From Eurosta solidaginis (Eukaryota > Arthropoda > Insecta > Diptera > Tephritidae): 64,000 bases of DNA. Shown here in pieces: positions 8,978-20,526 of this stretch; position 1 is the first letter of the stretch, and every line of letters starts with the position of its first letter. A program made the translations under genes and the position numbers. A model generated the notes under the pieces. That model did not search any database. It had not been told where the DNA came from and saw only the letters and a list, made by a program, of their open reading frames with translations. The stretch is taken from positions 56,511,346-56,575,345 of the forward strand of contig NC_090324.1 of NCBI RefSeq assembly GCF_040869045.1. Direction: 5' to 3'.

Positions 8978-9325
8978 ATTGTTTACTTTTTAGTTAATTT
9001 TATTAACCAATAATAAAAGCTTATTTTTAAAAAAGTTTTTTTTTCTTTAATTTTATTTTTTACTTTTTAGTTCGTTTTATTAACAAGTAATAGAAGCTTA
9101 TTCTTAGAAAAGCATTTTTCTTAAATTTAATTTAAATAGGATTTTTTTTAAGTTTTTAGTAGGGTAAAATATTGTTTAAATTAGTTACGTAATCTTTACT
9201 TAGTTATTTGTAACGTTCCTCATTCTATCCATTTCTTTTAATGCATCAACTTACTTTTTAGTTAATTTTATTAGCCAATAATAAAAGCTTATTTTTAAAA
9301 AAGTTTTTTTTCTTTAATTTTAGTT
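8978..9325. repeat. three copies of a ~70-bp AT-rich repeat
   Basis: The unit TTTTTAGTTAATTTTATTA, then CCAATAATAAAAGCTTA, then TTTTTAAAAAAG occurs near 8988-9040, 9060-9115 (diverged) and 9253-9310. The third copy is close to the first in sequence. It is non-coding. Confidence 0.55.
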
Positions 9326-9349
9326 TTTTCTTTAATTTTATTATATCAT

Positions 9350-10665
9350 AATCCGAATATATTGGGGCATATTCATAATCGAAATAAAATGTGACTAAGT
9401 TAGTTGAAGCATTTTTGACAGAGAGCACATATAAAATTATATCAAACAGTGTTAAATAACTTAACTTTGCCTATGGCGCGTTCAGTTTACAACTAATCAT
9501 TGCTGATCTCTCCTATGTGGGTTAAATCTGTTTTAAAATAAAATTCTACTTTCGCTTAGCTAAAATTCCATCGCCAAAAATCTGTAAAACAAAATCAAGT
9601 GCGCAGAAAAGTATGCAACACTTACCGATAACAGCCTAACGGCGTTAGCGTTCGTTGTATCACAGAATTTTTACACTTTGAAAATGACGGCTGTTGTTTG
9701 CAAGGTTGCATTCCTTTGAGTCTTCGTTTTCACCATCTGGATTAACAAAGTCATGAGCCTGGATATTCGTGCAATTTTAGTGATGTAAATTGCATGGCGC
9801 CAGCGCCAATACGGTGCCAGCTCAATGGTAGCTCATTGACGAAATGACTCCAATCGAATATTTGACGTTACTTAGTAGTGAGTGCGTAGTACATTTCACT
9901 TGCGCTATTGAGTGAAACGACTTTTGTGTGTCAGGCACGAGTTTGGTGTTATTGGCGCTACTGGCAATGATGACAAAGAGCTGATGGCGGTAGCGCTGGT
10001 AGTTCAGCTTTTGAGTTGTATATTTTAAATTTAATGCACAATTAATATGGGTGTGTTTGAGCGGCCAAATAATAACAGTAGTATTGCTAAAGTGCTGCTA
10101 AGTTGATGGAATATCGCTAATTTCCTAGCGATTATCAATAGATTGTCAATATTTCGTTCAACGGGCACGCGTAATTGCCACATCTGCTCAATTTTCCAAG
10201 TTTTTCCATTCTTGATTTAACTTAAGCTATTATGCCAATATTTTTCTGCCAGTTTTATTCAAATACGTAATTTTTCCAAAAGCAAAATAAATTACAGAAA
10301 AGATTACAGAGTTAAACAGCCTTCAAAATTCAGCTATGTTGGTTATACACAGAAATACAACAGAGGGTTGTGTCTCCGCTTTTCGCAGGCGTTGAGATTC
10401 ACCATGCGTGACTCGCGTGATTCACCACGTCCAAATATCACAATCCGCGGATAGGTACCGGCGGGTTTGTATGGGACTTAGGCTGTTATGCCAAAGTAAA
10501 TACAAATCTTTACCGATAACTGTGTTATCGATTAATTTATCAAATTCTAACAAAGTAATATTGCATTGTCATCGGAGTTATACATGTGTGCAAAATTTCA
10601 GCTCAATCGGCCACCGCGAAGTGTATCAAATTTAACTTGCAAAATTCCATTACAGACAACAAAAG
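9350..10665. other. 1.3 kb without a recognised feature
   Basis: No coding family, RNA gene or transposon terminus is recognised. Local GC is higher than the surroundings around 9600-10100 and small palindromes such as TAACGGCGTTA occur. The open frame at 10408-10635 has no recognisable similarity. Confidence 0.35.
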
Positions 10666-10667
10666 TG

Positions 10668-10779
10668 AAACTAAATAAAAGCTTATAAAAATAGATAAAA
10701 CAAAATACCAAGAAATTTTAAGATCACTTTTACATCTTTCGGTTTTTAGCAGGCCTGATATAGCGTGCAGTGTTAATAT
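10668..10779 (+). pseudogene. Copia pol fragment, left part
   Basis: The frame reads YQEILRSLLHLSV then SRPDIACSVN, the conserved segment after the Ty1/Copia reverse transcriptase (usual pattern SLLYL...RPDI...V). It stops exactly at the Gypsy LTR that begins at 10780. The continuation MLYQISQDPRRQHW starts on the far side at about 14713, so this and 14711-15246 are one gene. Confidence 0.85.
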
Positions 10780-11313
10780 TGTAACGAAGTTACTGAAAAC
10801 CCTCTTATTTGCCCTTCTGCTAAGTTCGAATCACTAAACTGTTGAATAAATAACTCCAATATTGAATAATGGAAAAATGGCCTTTATTAAAGTAGTTCAC
10901 AATAACACTTATACTTTGCAACTAGCTGGCTTAGTAATCAAACTGATTGATAGCTCAAATAAAACTGAATTCTCGCATCTACTGTTCTCTTTGATTTCCT
11001 AGTTGCATACTCTAGGCTTTTCCATTCCAGAACTTACTAGTTGGTTTCTCAGCTACGACTATAGATGTATAATTTGTATAGCTTCTCTGACACCCCATGC
11101 GCTTGTATGTGTGAGCGAAACTTCCACAATTATAATTGCCTACATTTAGGAGCATCTCAATAAGATGTCTGCATGTGTTTGGGCATCTCATCCCCGCTGC
11201 GTGTACGTACATATGTGTAGACATAATGAATGAATTATTGATGTGCGTACATTCACTGCTTAGCATCAGCTTAGAGATGGCAGTACCCCTTAGTGTTGCA
11301 AATATTCGCAACA
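10780..11313 (-). repeat. 3' LTR of Gypsy G1
   Basis: On the minus strand the LTR starts TGTTGCGAATATT at 11313 and ends TCGTTACA at 10780, with standard TG...CA ends. It matches 14171-14710 through most of its length. The minus-strand sequence just before it (11327 to 11314, TAGGTGGAGGGCAG) is a polypurine tract, which identifies this copy as the 3' LTR. Confidence 0.9.
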
Positions 11314-11328
11314 CTGCCCTCCACCTAA
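11314..11328 (-). promoter_or_regulatory. polypurine tract of Gypsy G1
   Basis: Minus-strand TAGGTGGAGGGCAG ends directly at the TG of the 3' LTR. This is where plus-strand DNA priming would occur in reverse transcription. Confidence 0.7.
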
Positions 11329-11499
11329 GTGTGATCGTCCCGATCAGACAAATCTCTCGATCTAAACGCTGCTAGCATCGCCAAATGTAGCACTCTTCTA
11401 TAAACCGAATATGAAACCTTTGTCCGTTCACAGCTAATAAATTCTGCTTATTATTTACATACAACCAATAATGGGAATTAAACAAATACTCACATTGAT

Positions 11500-11660
11500 C
11501 TGCTGACTTTGCAAGCATGCATACAAACCTACATGTATGCATAGCATTAACCAAATTACTCGCATTGATCTGCTGATGTTGCAAGCAGGCATACAAATCT
11601 ACATGTATGCAAGCATGCATACAAATCTACATGTATACAAAGCATGAATGCAAACCTACA
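11500..11660. repeat. minisatellite of TGCATACAAATCTACATG units
   Basis: The motif GCATACAAAYCTACATGTAT recurs at least four times, and a longer ~75-bp unit starting CATTGATCTGCTGA is present twice. It lies in the 3' untranslated part of Gypsy G1 between the integrase tail and the 3' LTR. Confidence 0.7.
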
Positions 11661-11806
11661 TGCATGCATACCCCATTACCAATGTACATATTTTTAGTTT
11701 ATTAGTATTAAGATAATTATGAATGTATAGGTTAAGTAAATAACTATAAAAAGAATTAATATTTGACTACCAAACCTTTCACATCTTTTATTCCAAAACA
11801 AACATT

Positions 11807-11975
11807 TCAAGGGTTGTATAGCAGTACCAAATCTCCCTCCCGGAAACCTTCCGAATTATTTTCCTTGTCGTACCTGTGTTTCATCTTACTACTCATTATC
11901 CTGGATCGTTCCTTTGCACTCTGTTGCTTGGCCAAATAACTACTTCGCTTGCGCTTGACGGATTGGCTTCGCATA
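11807..11975 (-). pseudogene. Gypsy G1 integrase C-terminal tail
   Basis: The minus-strand frame reads AKQQSAKERSRIMSSKMKHR, then YDKENNSEGFREGDLVLLYN. This is the conserved region near the end of Gypsy integrases, where a basic helix precedes the G-D-x-V-x-L-Y-x-P strand. Nothing of the zinc-binding or DDE core lies upstream. The protease-linker frame runs directly into it with a frame change, so a large deletion joined them. Confidence 0.8.
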
Positions 11976-12650
11976 ATCAGTATCGTTCCCACGTTTCACA
12001 ACAGTAGTGCGCTCCGGCTTGAAACTACCCTCGCATTCTTTCTCGCAAATTCGTTGCTTCGTTTTCCTGCGTCTTTTAGGTTTTGTCAATCCCAGTGTTT
12101 CTCTCGCAGGTACTTTTGATTTTGCTTTATTTAGCCCAAGCGATCTATTAACTTTTGCCTTTGACTTCCGTGGTTTTTGTTGAGTCTTCTCCACCAGTAC
12201 TCGATTACTACTGAATCCTTTCTGCAAACTGAAGTCAAGTGGTATATCCCGGTTCTTGTAACGCATCACCCTTTTTTGCATATCGATCTTGATGTCATGG
12301 TCAACCAAGAAGTCCACTCTCAATATGACTTCATCAACGATCTCCGCCACAACGAATTTGTGTAAAACCATGACCTTCCCAATTAAGACTTCACAGATCA
12401 CTTCTCCCGGACTTGGTTATACTCGCCAGTGACCGTACGCAACCTCGCTCCAGGTAATGAATTTACTCTCCTGTAGACCAAATCAGATCGAATCAAGGAA
12501 TGAGATGCGCCCGTATCTACAGTCAGTACACGTTCTTTACCATCCACATTCCCTCTGACGGTAAAACTGCTCGATTTTCTACCAGTTTGCAACACAGATA
12601 TCACAGGGCATTCAATAGCAGGATCTAGCTCTCGATCTCTACCTCTTACT
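11976..12650 (-). pseudogene. Gypsy G1 protease and linker
   Basis: The minus-strand translation contains VLTVDTGASHSLIRSDLV, the aspartic protease active site (D-T-G-A), preceded by a region after the zinc knuckle. It continues with VVAEIVDEVILRVDFLVDHD and RVMRYKNRDIPL, the usual C-terminal half of such proteases with a flap and I-L-G/V-x-D-F element. A stop near 12400 divides the frame. After that comes a basic Lys/Arg-rich linker and then the integrase tail, with the RT missing. Confidence 0.8.
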
Positions 12651-14117
12651 TGCTCTTGTTCACTACCTCCAGCTTTGTTTTTACGGCCACCCACATTGCT
12701 GGAATTGTTAGGATTGGTACTGCAATAACGTGCAATGTGCCCTGGCTTCCCACACTTAAAGCATTTGACGGCACCATGGTTTTCTGCTGCGTTCCTTTTA
12801 ATGCTCCCAAAATTGTGTCTACCCAGTCTGGCCTTTCCACTTCTACGCGATGAGCTTTGTATGCGGGCTTACTCAAAAGTGACGCTTTTTCCTGAATCAG
12901 TGCGTGGGATACCGTTTCAGCAAATGTTAGTTTTGGATTCGCATATGTAGCCCGCTTCGTTTCCTTATCTCGTATGCCATTTATGAAGCTCTGGATTTTT
13001 ACCCTTTCAGTGTATTCCACGGATGCGTCCGCATTTGCCAAATGAGCCAACCTTTAAACATCCGAAGCAAACTCTTGCAAAGTCTCATTAGCTTTTTGGT
13101 AACGGTTTTGCAATTCTATTTGAAATATCTGTTTCCTGTGTCCGCTTCCGTATCGCCGTTCTACAGCAGCATCAATGCGCCATAACTGTTCCATTCGTAC
13201 TCTGGAATCGTCTGTAAGGTTTCGGCAGCTGGTTCTTTAAAAGCTACGAAGAGTGCGCCAACATTATCTTCCACATTCCAGTCGTTAACTGATACGGTCT
13301 TCTCAAACTGTAGCTTAAAGACCTGGAAAGGAACAGTACCGCCAAAGGATGGTGTTTTTACCTTCGTATTGCTTGCTGAAATAACTGGGCGATTTAGTTG
13401 CAGCTCCTATATACGACCTTTTAAAGCATTTACTTCAGCCTCGATTTTGTTCTCAAACTGCATTATTTTTTCGTCCATACGGGCTTCTAGTTGTACAGAG
13501 ATCTGCGATGATACCTGTGCTGAAATATGTCCCGATATTTCGGAATCACGTGCCTCCTGTGCTTCAATCCTGGATGCTATTTGTGACGACATTTCGGATA
13601 TACGTGCCTCCTTTTTTTCAATCCTGGATGTTATTTGTGACGACATTTCGGATATACGTGTCTCCTGTGATTCCATTTGGGATACCATATATGTCTTCTG
13701 TTCTGCCAGTTGAGTTTCCATCTTGGGTGTAATACGTGTCTCCTGTGACTCCAGTTGGGATGCTATACGTGATTCCAGTTGGGATGTTATATTTGTCTTT
13801 TGTTCTTCTAGTTGTGATGACATGTTGTTGGATATTTGTGATGACATTTCGGACATTTGTGCCGATATTGCAGCCAATATCATGTTCAAGTCTGTGTTCG
13901 CCATTGTCTGCGGTGTTTCATTTTTCTCCTCCAATTTTGTTGTCTCATCGCCATCAAGATGAAAGACATACTCTTCCACGTTAATTTCTCCTAATTCCAT
14001 TGCCTCTCGTAGTCGTGCCTGAAGTTCGAGTTCAATGCCGGTTGTATTCAATCTACTGCTCTCCAACTCCTTCTTCAGTTGCGGGATCTGCAATTCGCTT
14101 AACTTTGCCATGTCCAA
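12651..14117 (-). pseudogene. Gypsy G1 gag (SAP domain, coiled coil, zinc knuckle)
   Basis: The first 236 codons (14117 to 13407) are open. They begin with a SAP-like segment (ELQIPQLKKELESSRLNTTG), then a long Gln/Glu/Ser-rich coiled coil built from repeats of SQxESQETRISEMSSQI (13500-13850). Between 13406 and 13050 the capsid part is broken by stops but VPFQVFKLQFEKTV and NVGALF are visible. Near 12700-12760 a CCHC knuckle CFKCGKPGHIARYC lies in a different frame from the preceding 134-codon frame, so there is at least one frameshift. SAP-bearing gag is known in some insect Gypsy lineages. The protein would form the particle. Confidence 0.82.
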
Positions 14118-14151
14118 GTTGTATTCGAAGTCTTCGGAATTTATTCAACAA

Positions 14152-14168
14152 TCCCGCTTCTGACACCA
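14152..14168 (-). promoter_or_regulatory. primer-binding site of Gypsy G1
   Basis: Minus-strand TGGTGTCAGAAGCGGGA begins 2 bp inside the 5' LTR. It resembles the tRNA-Leu-complementary site known from several insect Gypsy elements (TGGTGTCAGAAGTGGGA). Confidence 0.75.
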
Positions 14169-14170
14169 AT

Positions 14171-14710
14171 TGTAACGAATTTACCTCTTGTTTGTCCTTA
14201 TGCTAAGTTCGAATCACTAAATTGTTGAATAAATAACTCCAATATTGAATAATGGAAAAATGGCCTTTATTAAAGTACTTCACAATAACACTTATACGTT
14301 GCAACTAGCTGGCTTAATAATCAAACTGATTGATAGCTCAATTAAAACTGAATTCTCGCCTCTACTGTTCTCGCATTTTTATACTCTTTGATTTCCTTGT
14401 TGCATACTTCTAGGCTTTTCGATTCCAGAACTTACTAGTTGGTTTCTTAGCTACGACTACAGATGTGTACTTTGTATAGCTTCTCTCACACCCCATGCGC
14501 TTGTATGTGTGAGCGACACTTCCACAATTATAATTGCCTACATTTAGGAGCATCTCAATAAGATGTCTGCATGTGTTTGGGCATCTCATCTCCGCTGCGT
14601 GTACGTACATATATTTAGACATAATGAATGAATTATTGATGTGCGTACAGTCACTGCTTAGCATCGGCTTAGAGATGGCAGTACCCTTAGTGTTGCAAAT
14701 ATTCGTAAAA
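14171..14710 (-). repeat. 5' LTR of Gypsy G1
   Basis: This copy matches 10780-11313. The terminal CA/TG is eroded at the outer edge (ATTCGTAAAA instead of ATTCGCAACA). The primer site at 14152-14168 follows its inner edge. Confidence 0.88.
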
Positions 14711-15246
14711 ATATGTTATACCAGATTAGTCAAGATCCACGTAGGCAACATTGGAACACAGCTATACAAATAATACGATATTTAAAGTATACGCAAAATT
14801 TTGTTTTAACATATAAGAAAACGGGGCGTCAACTTTTAGGCTATGTTGATGGAAATTGGGCAACAGACGTAAATGATCGTAAATCTCAGATTGGTTTTTG
14901 TTTTTTACTCGCAGGTGGAGTTGTGTCTTGGGAGTCGAAGAAGCAACGTGTCGTGGCAACATCCAGTGCTGAATCGGAGTATGTTGCGTTATCAGAGGCA
15001 GCGAAAGAAGCTCAATATTTACATTATTTACTGTGTGAGCTCGGGTATGGATTAGACAAACCAGTTGCTCTTTACTCGGATTCACAAAGTGCACAAAAAA
15101 TGGCTCCGCTTGGAGGACATCACTCTAGAACTAAGCACATTGATTATAAATATCATTTCATGCCGGCTGATGTTCTCACTAAACCAGTTGCAATAATTAA
15201 ACATGAACTATGTATCAAGTCAATTGGTATACTTCAAACAGTTTGA
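14711..15246 (+). pseudogene. Copia RNase H fragment, right part
   Basis: The frame contains YQISQDPRRQHW, LGYVDGNWATDVNDRKSQIG, SWESKKQRVVATSSAESEY and SDSQSAQKMA, the canonical Ty1/Copia RNase H with catalytic Asp and Glu (YVDGNWA, SSAESEY, YSDSQSA). Near the end KYHF is joined directly to MPADVLTKPV; in intact Copia about 20 residues lie between them, so there is an in-frame deletion. The frame continues the fragment at 10668-10779 across Gypsy G1. The frame stops at 15246, just before the polypurine tract and LTR. Confidence 0.9.
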
Positions 15247-15252
15247 TCACAG

Positions 15253-15445
15253 TTGAGGAGGCGTGTTGGTAAAAACAACTTATGATCAATTATACTTGTT
15301 GAAATTAGATATTATATATTCTGATCATGTGATACTATGTTGTACTTGAAGTTTATGAGAAAATTTGTGTAAATTTTTTTTCTAATTGTTCAATAAATTT
15401 ATCAGTCAGCCACAACAAATAGGTGGTATAATAACTGTAGCCGTT
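15253..15445 (+). repeat. Copia polypurine tract and 3' LTR
   Basis: GTTGAGGAGGCG directly precedes TGTTGGTAAAAAC at 15264, the usual Copia arrangement of polypurine tract and LTR start. The right end is uncertain because no second LTR is present; the sequence after about 15450 already encodes Gypsy protease. Confidence 0.65.
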
Positions 15446-15449
15446 AAAT

Positions 15450-18037
15450 ATAATGGAACACATAGAATTTTTGATAGTCCCATCTCTAACTCAATCAGCC
15501 ATTTGCGGGATAGATTTTGGGAATGATTTCGATATAAAAGCAAAGATTGAGACCAAATTCGATCACATTAGAAACTAATTCCGAGGGAGTGGCGTCTCAG
15601 AATACCCACCAACGAAAGCAACTAGATAGTATAATAGAATCATTTACGAATTTCGAGAGAGGGGCTGGGATTAACCAAGTTAGTGGAGCATGTCATAGAT
15701 AAAGGAGATGCAAAACCCATAAAGCAGAGATTTTATCCGATATCTCCAGCCGTAGAGGAAATGCTATGCCAGGAAATAGATATAATGTTGGAACTAGGAG
15801 TGATAGAAGAAACTCCAAGTTCGGCGTGGCCTTCACCAGGAGTGTTAATTGTCAAACCTGGAATGGTTCGATTCTGCTTAGATTCGCGCAAATTAAACGA
15901 GGTAACGTTAAAGGATGCATAGCCCATTCCAATTATTGAGGGATTTCTCCCGTTCATTATATTTCCAAGATCGACTTGAAAGACGCATTCTGGCAAATTG
16001 GTCCTGAAAAGCAATCACGGGAAAGACTGCCTTTACCGTTCCTAGCAGGCCACTGTACCAATTCAAAAGGATGCCTTTTGGATTGTGCAATGCGCCACAA
16101 ACTATATGTTGACTTATGGACACAGTGATAACAAATAACTTGATAAATCACGTTTTCGTATATTTGGATGAATTACTAGTAGTGTCGTACTCATTTAATG
16201 AACATTTGGTTCACTTGCCCGAAGTATCCGCATTATTGCGAAAGGCTGGTTGACCATTAATATTCGAAAAAGTAAATTTTGTCTAAGCCAAGTCAACTAT
16301 TCAAGTTTTGTAGTGGGGAGCGGATCTCTCCAGGTAGACAAAGAAAAGATCTCTGCGATTCAGGCATATCCTACTCAAAAGACTGTACGCCAACTTCGGA
16401 AATTCCTTGGCATGACCGGATGGTATAGGAGATTTATCGATTATTATGCTTCAACTACGTTTCATTTAACCGAGATACTCTCCAAGTAAAAACAGTTTGT
16501 GTGGAATTCAGAGGCCCAGCAATCAGTTGAAGACCTCAAAGAAAAATTGACTTCAGCACCTATATTAATACACCCTAACTATAACAAACCTTTTATTTTA
16601 CAATGTGATGCTAGTCAAGTAGGAGTAGGAGCATGTTTGCTGCAAGAAGATGAGAACGGGCAAGAACGACCTATAACATACATGTCACAGAAGCTCAAAA
16701 AAGCGCAGCGAAATTACTCAGTGAGAGAGCTTGAGTGTCTAGCCGTTGTTCTTGTAATAAAAAAGTTTAGAATGTATATTGAATAGATGGAATTCATGGT
16801 TGTGACCTATCATGCTAGTTTGCGTTGGCTCATGCAATAAAAGGATCTTAGCGGGAGACTAGCGAGGTGGGCCATAAAACTGTAAGGTTTCAACTTTTCA
16901 ATTGACCACAAAAAAGGAAGTGAAAACGTAATTGCTGATGCCCTGTCTCGCACTTATGAGGACATCCAGAGTCCGAAATTATGTAATAGAACTTCCAATC
17001 CTACCGGAAATTGATTTAAGCTCCGATGCCTTTAACTCGCCTTAATATGAGGAGTTAAAACTTCGGTTTCAGTCCTCAAATTTTCCTGACTTCCAAGTTA
17101 TTGACGGGCACATTTCTCATTGTACTGAATTCGCAACTGGTAACAGCGATACTGATTACAATGCTTGGAAATTATATGTACCTACAGAATTACATGAAAA
17201 TTTGATTTCTGCTGCCCACGAGCAACCATCAGCAAGCAGCGCATGGCGGGATAGCAAAAACTGTAAAACGTGTTAGACGGCGGTTCTATTGGCCCGGGAT
17301 GGTCACACAGATACGCGACCATGTGCTAAACTGCGAGAGCTGTCAAACGTCGAAAACACCATCAAAGCCATTAAGAATACCAATGGGACAGCAAATTGTT
17401 TCAGAAAAGCCTTTTCAAATTTTGTATATGGATCTGATAGGACCATTTCCTCGTTCCAAAAGGGTAACATTGGCTTGCTAATTGTAATTGATCATCTCAC
17501 CAAGTTCGTATTTTTGAAGCCAGTAAAGAAATTTACATCGAATTTAATAATAGAATATTTGAAAGATAATATCTTTGATTGTTTTGGTATTCCCCAAAGT
17601 GTTGTAACCGACAACGGTAGCCAGTTTAAAAGTAAAGAGTTTGAGCATTTTTTGCAAAAATATGATGTTTCCCACATCACAACAGCTGTTTAATCTCCTC
17701 AGTCTAATGCATCTGAGCGAGTTAACAGATTCACCAACGAGGCCCTAAGAAGCTATATACGAAAAGATCAGCGAGATTGGGATGCATTTACCAGCAGCAT
17801 TAATTGTACGCTCCGAAACAGCTTGCACCAATCTTTAGGTTATACGCCGTATTTCGCCATGTTTGGACAGCACATGATTACACACGCCGCTGATTATAGA
17901 GTTCTGCGTAATCTGAATCTGCTTAGTGACAATACGATAAAACTGGAGCGTAGCGACAATTTTCAGTTAATACGGGAGGTAATAAAGAAAAATCTGGAGA
18001 AAGCTCATCTCCGAAACGCCAACTCGTATAAGGTATA
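15450..18037 (+). pseudogene. Gypsy relic G2 (protease end, RT, RNase H, integrase)
   Basis: From 15450 a protease end is readable (FLIVPSLTQSAICGIDFG), then the RT start near 15683 (DAKPIKQRFYPISPAVEEML), with stops after about 15920. The thumb/connection is clear at 16330-16490 (QLRKFLGMTGWYRRFI) and RNase H at 16590-16790 (FILQCDASQVGVGACLLQ, RNYSVRELECLAVV). The integrase zinc finger follows near 17290 (MVTQIRDHVLNCESCQTSK) and its core with VVTDNGSQFKS and YTPYFAMFGQH. Frames change repeatedly and there are many stops. No LTRs or gag remain. The relic is fused to LINE sequence at about 18040. Confidence 0.85.
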
Positions 18038-18039
18038 AG

Positions 18040-18624
18040 GTAAAATACATGGAGCGTAAAATCACCGCTAATATGAGAGATAGTAAAGCAATGTGGAACC
18101 ATCTCAAAAATTTTATAAGTATGTCGAAGACTAGAAATACCATAAATAAAATCTCATGACAGAATTTTCACAGCTGAGAGTCAAATGGCTCAATCGTTAA
18201 ACAATTATTTTATAGACAGCATCACAGAAGTCAATTCAAAATTAGAAGTTGTTGATAGGGAGTTTCCCACAGGCCAAACAATTACAAACAGTTTTAAGTT
18301 TCTTGAAATAGATACGGATGAAATAATAAGAATTGGCAGAAGTCTTAAATATAAAATAGGCGGAAATAATCTTCTAGCGGAAAGAGTCATAAAAGATGCG
18401 GTAATATATCCTTGGTTTTTTACATGCAAATAATCAACGAGAGTTTGAAAAATTGGGTGATTCCAGACTTATGGAAAACTTCTACAGTTGTGCCAATAGA
18501 GAAAGTGGCGAATACAATTAGAGCCGATGAGATGAGGCCCATAAAAACATTACCGAATGAAGAAAACATACTCGAACGAGTGGTAAAAAAGCAATTATTG
18601 CAAAATCTAGAATCGAACCAAATA
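18040..18624 (+). pseudogene. LINE L1, part 1 (RT N-terminal region)
   Basis: The translation shows MRDSKAMWNHLKNFI, LNNYFIDSITEVNS, WVIPDLWKTSTVVPIEK and MRPIKTLPNEENILERVVKK, the region before and at the start of a Jockey/CR1-type non-LTR reverse transcriptase. It ends at NLESNQI, where the DNA transposon begins. The protein resumes with LIPQQSGFRRKHS at 25792. One stop near 18430 interrupts the frame. Confidence 0.85.
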
Positions 18625-19060
18625 CACTGGATCACACATTCCAACTTTTTTTTGCACCAGGGACGCCATTATAAAATTCCTATGTATAATCACCTCCTGA
18701 TTCCGAAAATCAAGGTTATTTTTAATTCTATGGTAACGTTTTTGAGATATTTACGAGTTACCGTTTTTTTTTCAAAAAAAAAAAAAAAATTGGGTTCACT
18801 TAACTATATATATCTCAAGAACGAATTGAGCACTTACAAAACGGTTTAAAGTCTTTAAAAGGTAATAAAAATTGCTATAAAATTGTGTATACAACACTTT
18901 TTGCTAGGCCCTGCAGATTCAAAGATAACGAACAATCATTACGGATTTTTTCATTTTTTTTTGTAAAAATATAAAAAAAATTTGTACTTTGCGATGAAGG
19001 ATCTCGATGTTTTTCCCTCTAAGCTCTATTTTATTACCAAAAAAAAAAAAAAAAAAAGCT
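18625..19060 (+). repeat. left terminal inverted repeat of the 7.2-kb transposon
   Basis: It is the reverse complement of about 25365-25788, with substitutions and small indels, mostly in A/T runs. It contains the pseudo-palindromic CACTGG terminus. Confidence 0.85.
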
Positions 19061-19342
19061 TTCATTCAACAAAATCGATGGACTAATACAAAAGTTATAA
19101 GCATTCAAGTAAATATATCCATTTAATACTTAAGTACCCTACTGGTACATATGTGTTAATATTCGTATATAAGTTAGTTAGCAGGTAGATTTTCGAAGGG
19201 TTAGTAGATACAAAAAAATTTTAGTGTCGTTTTCTTAAACCCAAGTACATTTCAAGCAAAAGCATATTTTTAAGGCAGGTAGTGTTTTCTTTGTAGAACT
19301 AGGGAACCTTTTTCTCTAGGTAGGCTTCAATTTTTACTTGAT

Positions 19343-19356
19343 CTAAGTATAAATAA
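19343..19356. repeat. 14-bp target-site duplication of the LOA-like LINE (left)
   Basis: CTAAGTATAAATAA occurs here and again at 21508-21521, directly flanking the LINE. The first bases overlap the CCTAA tail repeat, so the true length is 11-14 bp. Confidence 0.8.
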
Positions 19357-19434
19357 ACTAAAGGTGATGGAGAGGCTGATGGAACATGTATCAGGGAGGC
19401 AGTGAATGACCAACTCTCTGAAGCGCAACATGCC

Positions 19435-20487
19435 TATATGAAGGGTAAATCAACGGAAACGGCATTGCACCAAATTACATCGTGCATAAAGAGATCGTTC
19501 TCCTTCAAGGAATACTGCCTGACAGCTTTCCTAGACATAGAAGGAGCGTTCAATATCATTTAACCCGACTCAATCATTAAGGTACTGACTGATCTGGGAA
19601 TCGAATCTCAGCTGGTGGGTCTTGTGTACCAATTGCTGCTATGCAGGATAGTACAGGCAGAACTTGCAAGGGTATCGGTGAGCAGGTTCGTCAGTAGGGG
19701 AACTCCCCAAGGTGGAGTCCTATCCCCTCTGCTGTGGGTCTTGGCGGTGAATCAACTGCTAAGGGACATTGAGGAGGGGATGGGCTGTAAAGCTATAGCA
19801 TATGCTGACGACCTTGCCTTGATAATAAGTGGGAAGTTTCCACAAACTCTCTGCGATATGTTGCAGGTGGAATTAAGAAGGGTCGAAGCATGGGCCGTTG
19901 ACAATGGTCTGGGCGTGAACCCAAATAAAATGGAGGTGGTGCTTTTTACGAGGAGGTATAAGATACCACGTCTCTCAACTCCAGTGCTGGCAAACACAGT
20001 GCTTAAGTTAAGTGAGCCCGCCTACTATCTAGGGCTTACACTTGATAAGAAATTGAACTGGACGCAAAACACCACGGAAAGTGTCCGTAAGGCTACGGTT
20101 GCCCTATACACATGTAAAGGGGCAATTGGGCGGAAATGGGGTATGTCCCCTATGATAGTACATTGGATATAAACGGCCATAGTTAGGCCAATATTGCTAT
20201 ACGGGGTGGCGGTATGGTGGCCTGCCCTCAATAAATGCTCGACGTTTCTTGCTCTTCAAAAGGGGCAAAGATTTGCACTACTATGCATAAGCGGAGCCAT
20301 CCGCACAACGCCAACGGAGGCTATGAATGTAATACTGAACCCACTACCCATAGATATAGTAGGCATTAAATATGCAGCATGTGCAGCTATCAGGCTGAGA
20401 AAACTGACCACATGGTCGCACTGCAAACATACTGAAATTCTCGGCAGATTCTGCATACCAGAATGGACAGATTTCTGCAAATCATAG
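19435..20487 (+). pseudogene. LOA-like LINE reverse transcriptase
   Basis: The product copies LINE RNA at a nicked target. Visible motifs are KEYCLTAFLDIEGAFN (RT motif A), SRGTPQGGVLSPLLW (motif B region), CKAIAYADDLALII (catalytic YADD), WAVDNGLGVNPNKMEV and YYLGLTLDKKLNW. Stops at about 19562, 20170 and 20486 interrupt otherwise collinear frames. The endonuclease domain and the first RT motifs are missing because of 5' truncation. Confidence 0.88.
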
Positions 20488-20526
20488 ACCAAATTTAACA
20501 AGGGATGCGAGATATTAATATCTGAG

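Larger units (their letters stand above)
10780..14710 (-). mobile_element. LTR-flanked, internally deleted Gypsy element (G1)
   Basis: Two ~535-bp LTRs in the same orientation bound a minus-strand interior with a tRNA-Leu-like primer site, gag, protease and only the C-terminal integrase tail. RT, RNase H and the integrase core are absent. The flanks are ATAT at 10776-10779 and 14711-14714, a 4-bp target duplication, and the host Copia frame is restored when the element is removed. SAP-type gag is typical of some insect Ty3/Gypsy lineages. The LTRs are similar but carry several substitutions and a ~15-bp indel, so the insertion is not very recent. It could move only with proteins from a relative. 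Confidence 0.9.

Noticed and set aside
14762..15094. Minus-strand ORF over the Copia RNase H
   Set aside because: It is antisense to a clearly recognised Copia domain and has no similarity of its own.
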